A DNA stretch of 6,262 nt. Origin: 66-474 sp035688305 (GTDB taxonomy: Bacteria > Pseudomonadota > Gammaproteobacteria > Xanthomonadales > Rhodanobacteraceae). The notes below the pieces were generated by a model. That model saw nothing but the letters and a program-made list of their open reading frames with translations. It was not told the DNA's origin and ran no database searches. This document shows positions 5,581-6,262 of this stretch, piece by piece; within the stretch, counting starts at the first letter, position 1, and each line of letters opens with the position of its first letter. The position numbers were made by a program, and so were the translations under genes. The stretch lies in the NCBI GenBank assembly GCA_035688305.1, contig DASSNC010000068.1, forward strand, positions 1 through 6,262, read 5' to 3'.

Positions 5581-6262
5581 TCAGTGGGCGACGGTTGTCG
5601 TCGTTGCGGCCGCTGGTGCAGCCGACGATTGGGACACAGGTTTGACCTGCTCGCCGGCGTGTGCCTGCTGGATGCCGGAGACGATCACCTTGTCGCCGCT
5701 GGCGAGCCCGCCGGTCACGATCCAGTCGGCGCCGTGCTGTTCGCCCAGGGTCACCCGTTGCTCAACCACCTTGTCGCCGGCGCCCACGACGAACACGTAG
5801 GCACCCTGGTTGTCGCGCTGGATCGCGGCCTGTGGCATCAGGATCGCGTTGTGCAACTGGCCGAGCTTGAGGCGGATCTTCACGAACATGCCCGGCAACA
5901 GCGCGTGCTCCGGGTTCGGAATCAGGGCCCGCAGGTCCACCGCGCCGGTAGAGGGATCGACCGCGAGGTCGGTGAAATCGAGCGTGCCTGCGTGCGGGTA
6001 CACGCTGCCATCGGGCAGCACGACCTGCACCTCGGCCTTGTCGGGCGCGGCAAGTTTGAGATCGCCGGATTTTTCCGCACGGCGGAGCTTCTCGACTTCC
6101 GCCATCGGCTGGCTGAAGTTCGCGTAGATCGGATCGATCACCTGCACCGTGGTGAGCGGATTGGTGTCGGTGGGCGACACCAGCGCGCCCACGGTGACGA
6201 GGGCGCGACCGGCGCGGCCGGCAATCGGCGAACGCACCGTGGCGTAGCCAAGGTTGATTTCG
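5581..6262 (-). CDS. RND efflux periplasmic adaptor (MexA/AcrA, membrane fusion family), N-terminus missing
   Basis: The gene runs off the right edge; 226 C-terminal residues are visible, ending at TGA (5581-5583 on the plus strand). The first visible residues, EINLGYATVRSPIAGRAGRA, are the end of the lipoyl/barrel-sandwich domain, where '[LY]..T.[VI].[SA]PI.G..G' is conserved. Next comes the beta-barrel domain, including VQVIDPIYANFSQP, and then the membrane-proximal domain, including LDFTDLAVDPSTGAVDLRA, LLPGMFVKIRL and DKVIVSGIQQAHAGEQVKP. The tail is Ala/Thr-rich, as is common. The signal peptide, lipobox and helical hairpin lie outside the window. An in-frame GTG at 6237 is internal to the lipoyl motif and is not the start. 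The protein would bridge the permease to an outer-membrane channel. It is the upstream partner of the permease, 9 bp apart on the same strand, so one operon; the promoter and any regulator lie beyond the right edge. Confidence 0.95.
   Translation of the reverse strand, partial: EINLGYATVRSPIAGRAGRALVTVGALVSPTDTNPLTTVQVIDPIYANFSQPMAEVEKLRRAEKSGDLKLAAPDKAEVQVVLPDGSVYPHAGTLDFTDLAVDPSTGAVDLRALIPNPEHALLPGMFVKIRLKLGQLHNAILMPQAAIQRDNQGAYVFVVGAGDKVVEQRVTLGEQHGADWIVTGGLASGDKVIVSGIQQAHAGEQVKPVSQSSAAPAAATTTTVAH

Overview
The window looks like high-GC Gammaproteobacteria, most likely Xanthomonadales. The taxon is inferred from the style of the efflux proteins and from G+C: one 60-base line of the permease counts 45/60 G or C. 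No marker gene confirms it. The window has two parts: an accessory stretch of mixed origin on the left (1 to about 2440, plus-strand genes) and a conserved multidrug-efflux operon on the right (2440-6262, minus strand). They meet tail to tail.

Left part. Positions 1-139 are the right end of an IS3-family insertion sequence: the last 44 residues of the OrfB transposase, with the stop codon inside a candidate terminal inverted repeat. Next is a short intergenic region with a plausible promoter, then a complete 134-residue GFA/CENP-V-like zinc protein (311-715). Positions 716-1187 hold no intact gene. They contain two competing hairpins around 907-959 and a short reading frame resembling the helix-turn-helix tail of a serine recombinase, broken by an in-frame TGA. 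A good ribosome binding site then precedes a 354-residue predicted lipoprotein (1188-2252) of unknown function. Its base composition (one line counted at 24/60 G+C) is far below that of the efflux genes, so recent acquisition is likely.

Right part. After a 187-bp gap with dyad symmetries but no clear terminator come the genes of an RND pump, read leftwards: a periplasmic adaptor (MexA/AcrA type, its N-terminal part beyond the right edge) and, 9 bp later, a full-length 1043-residue inner-membrane permease (AcrB/MexB type) with the proton-relay residues intact. They should be cotranscribed and form two parts of a tripartite drug-proton antiporter. No outer-membrane channel gene follows the permease, so the channel is encoded elsewhere or was never part of this operon.

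No CRISPR array, tRNA or rRNA was seen. The most novel item is the low-GC two-domain lipoprotein in its mobile-element setting. I found no evidence for a larger undescribed multi-gene system here.
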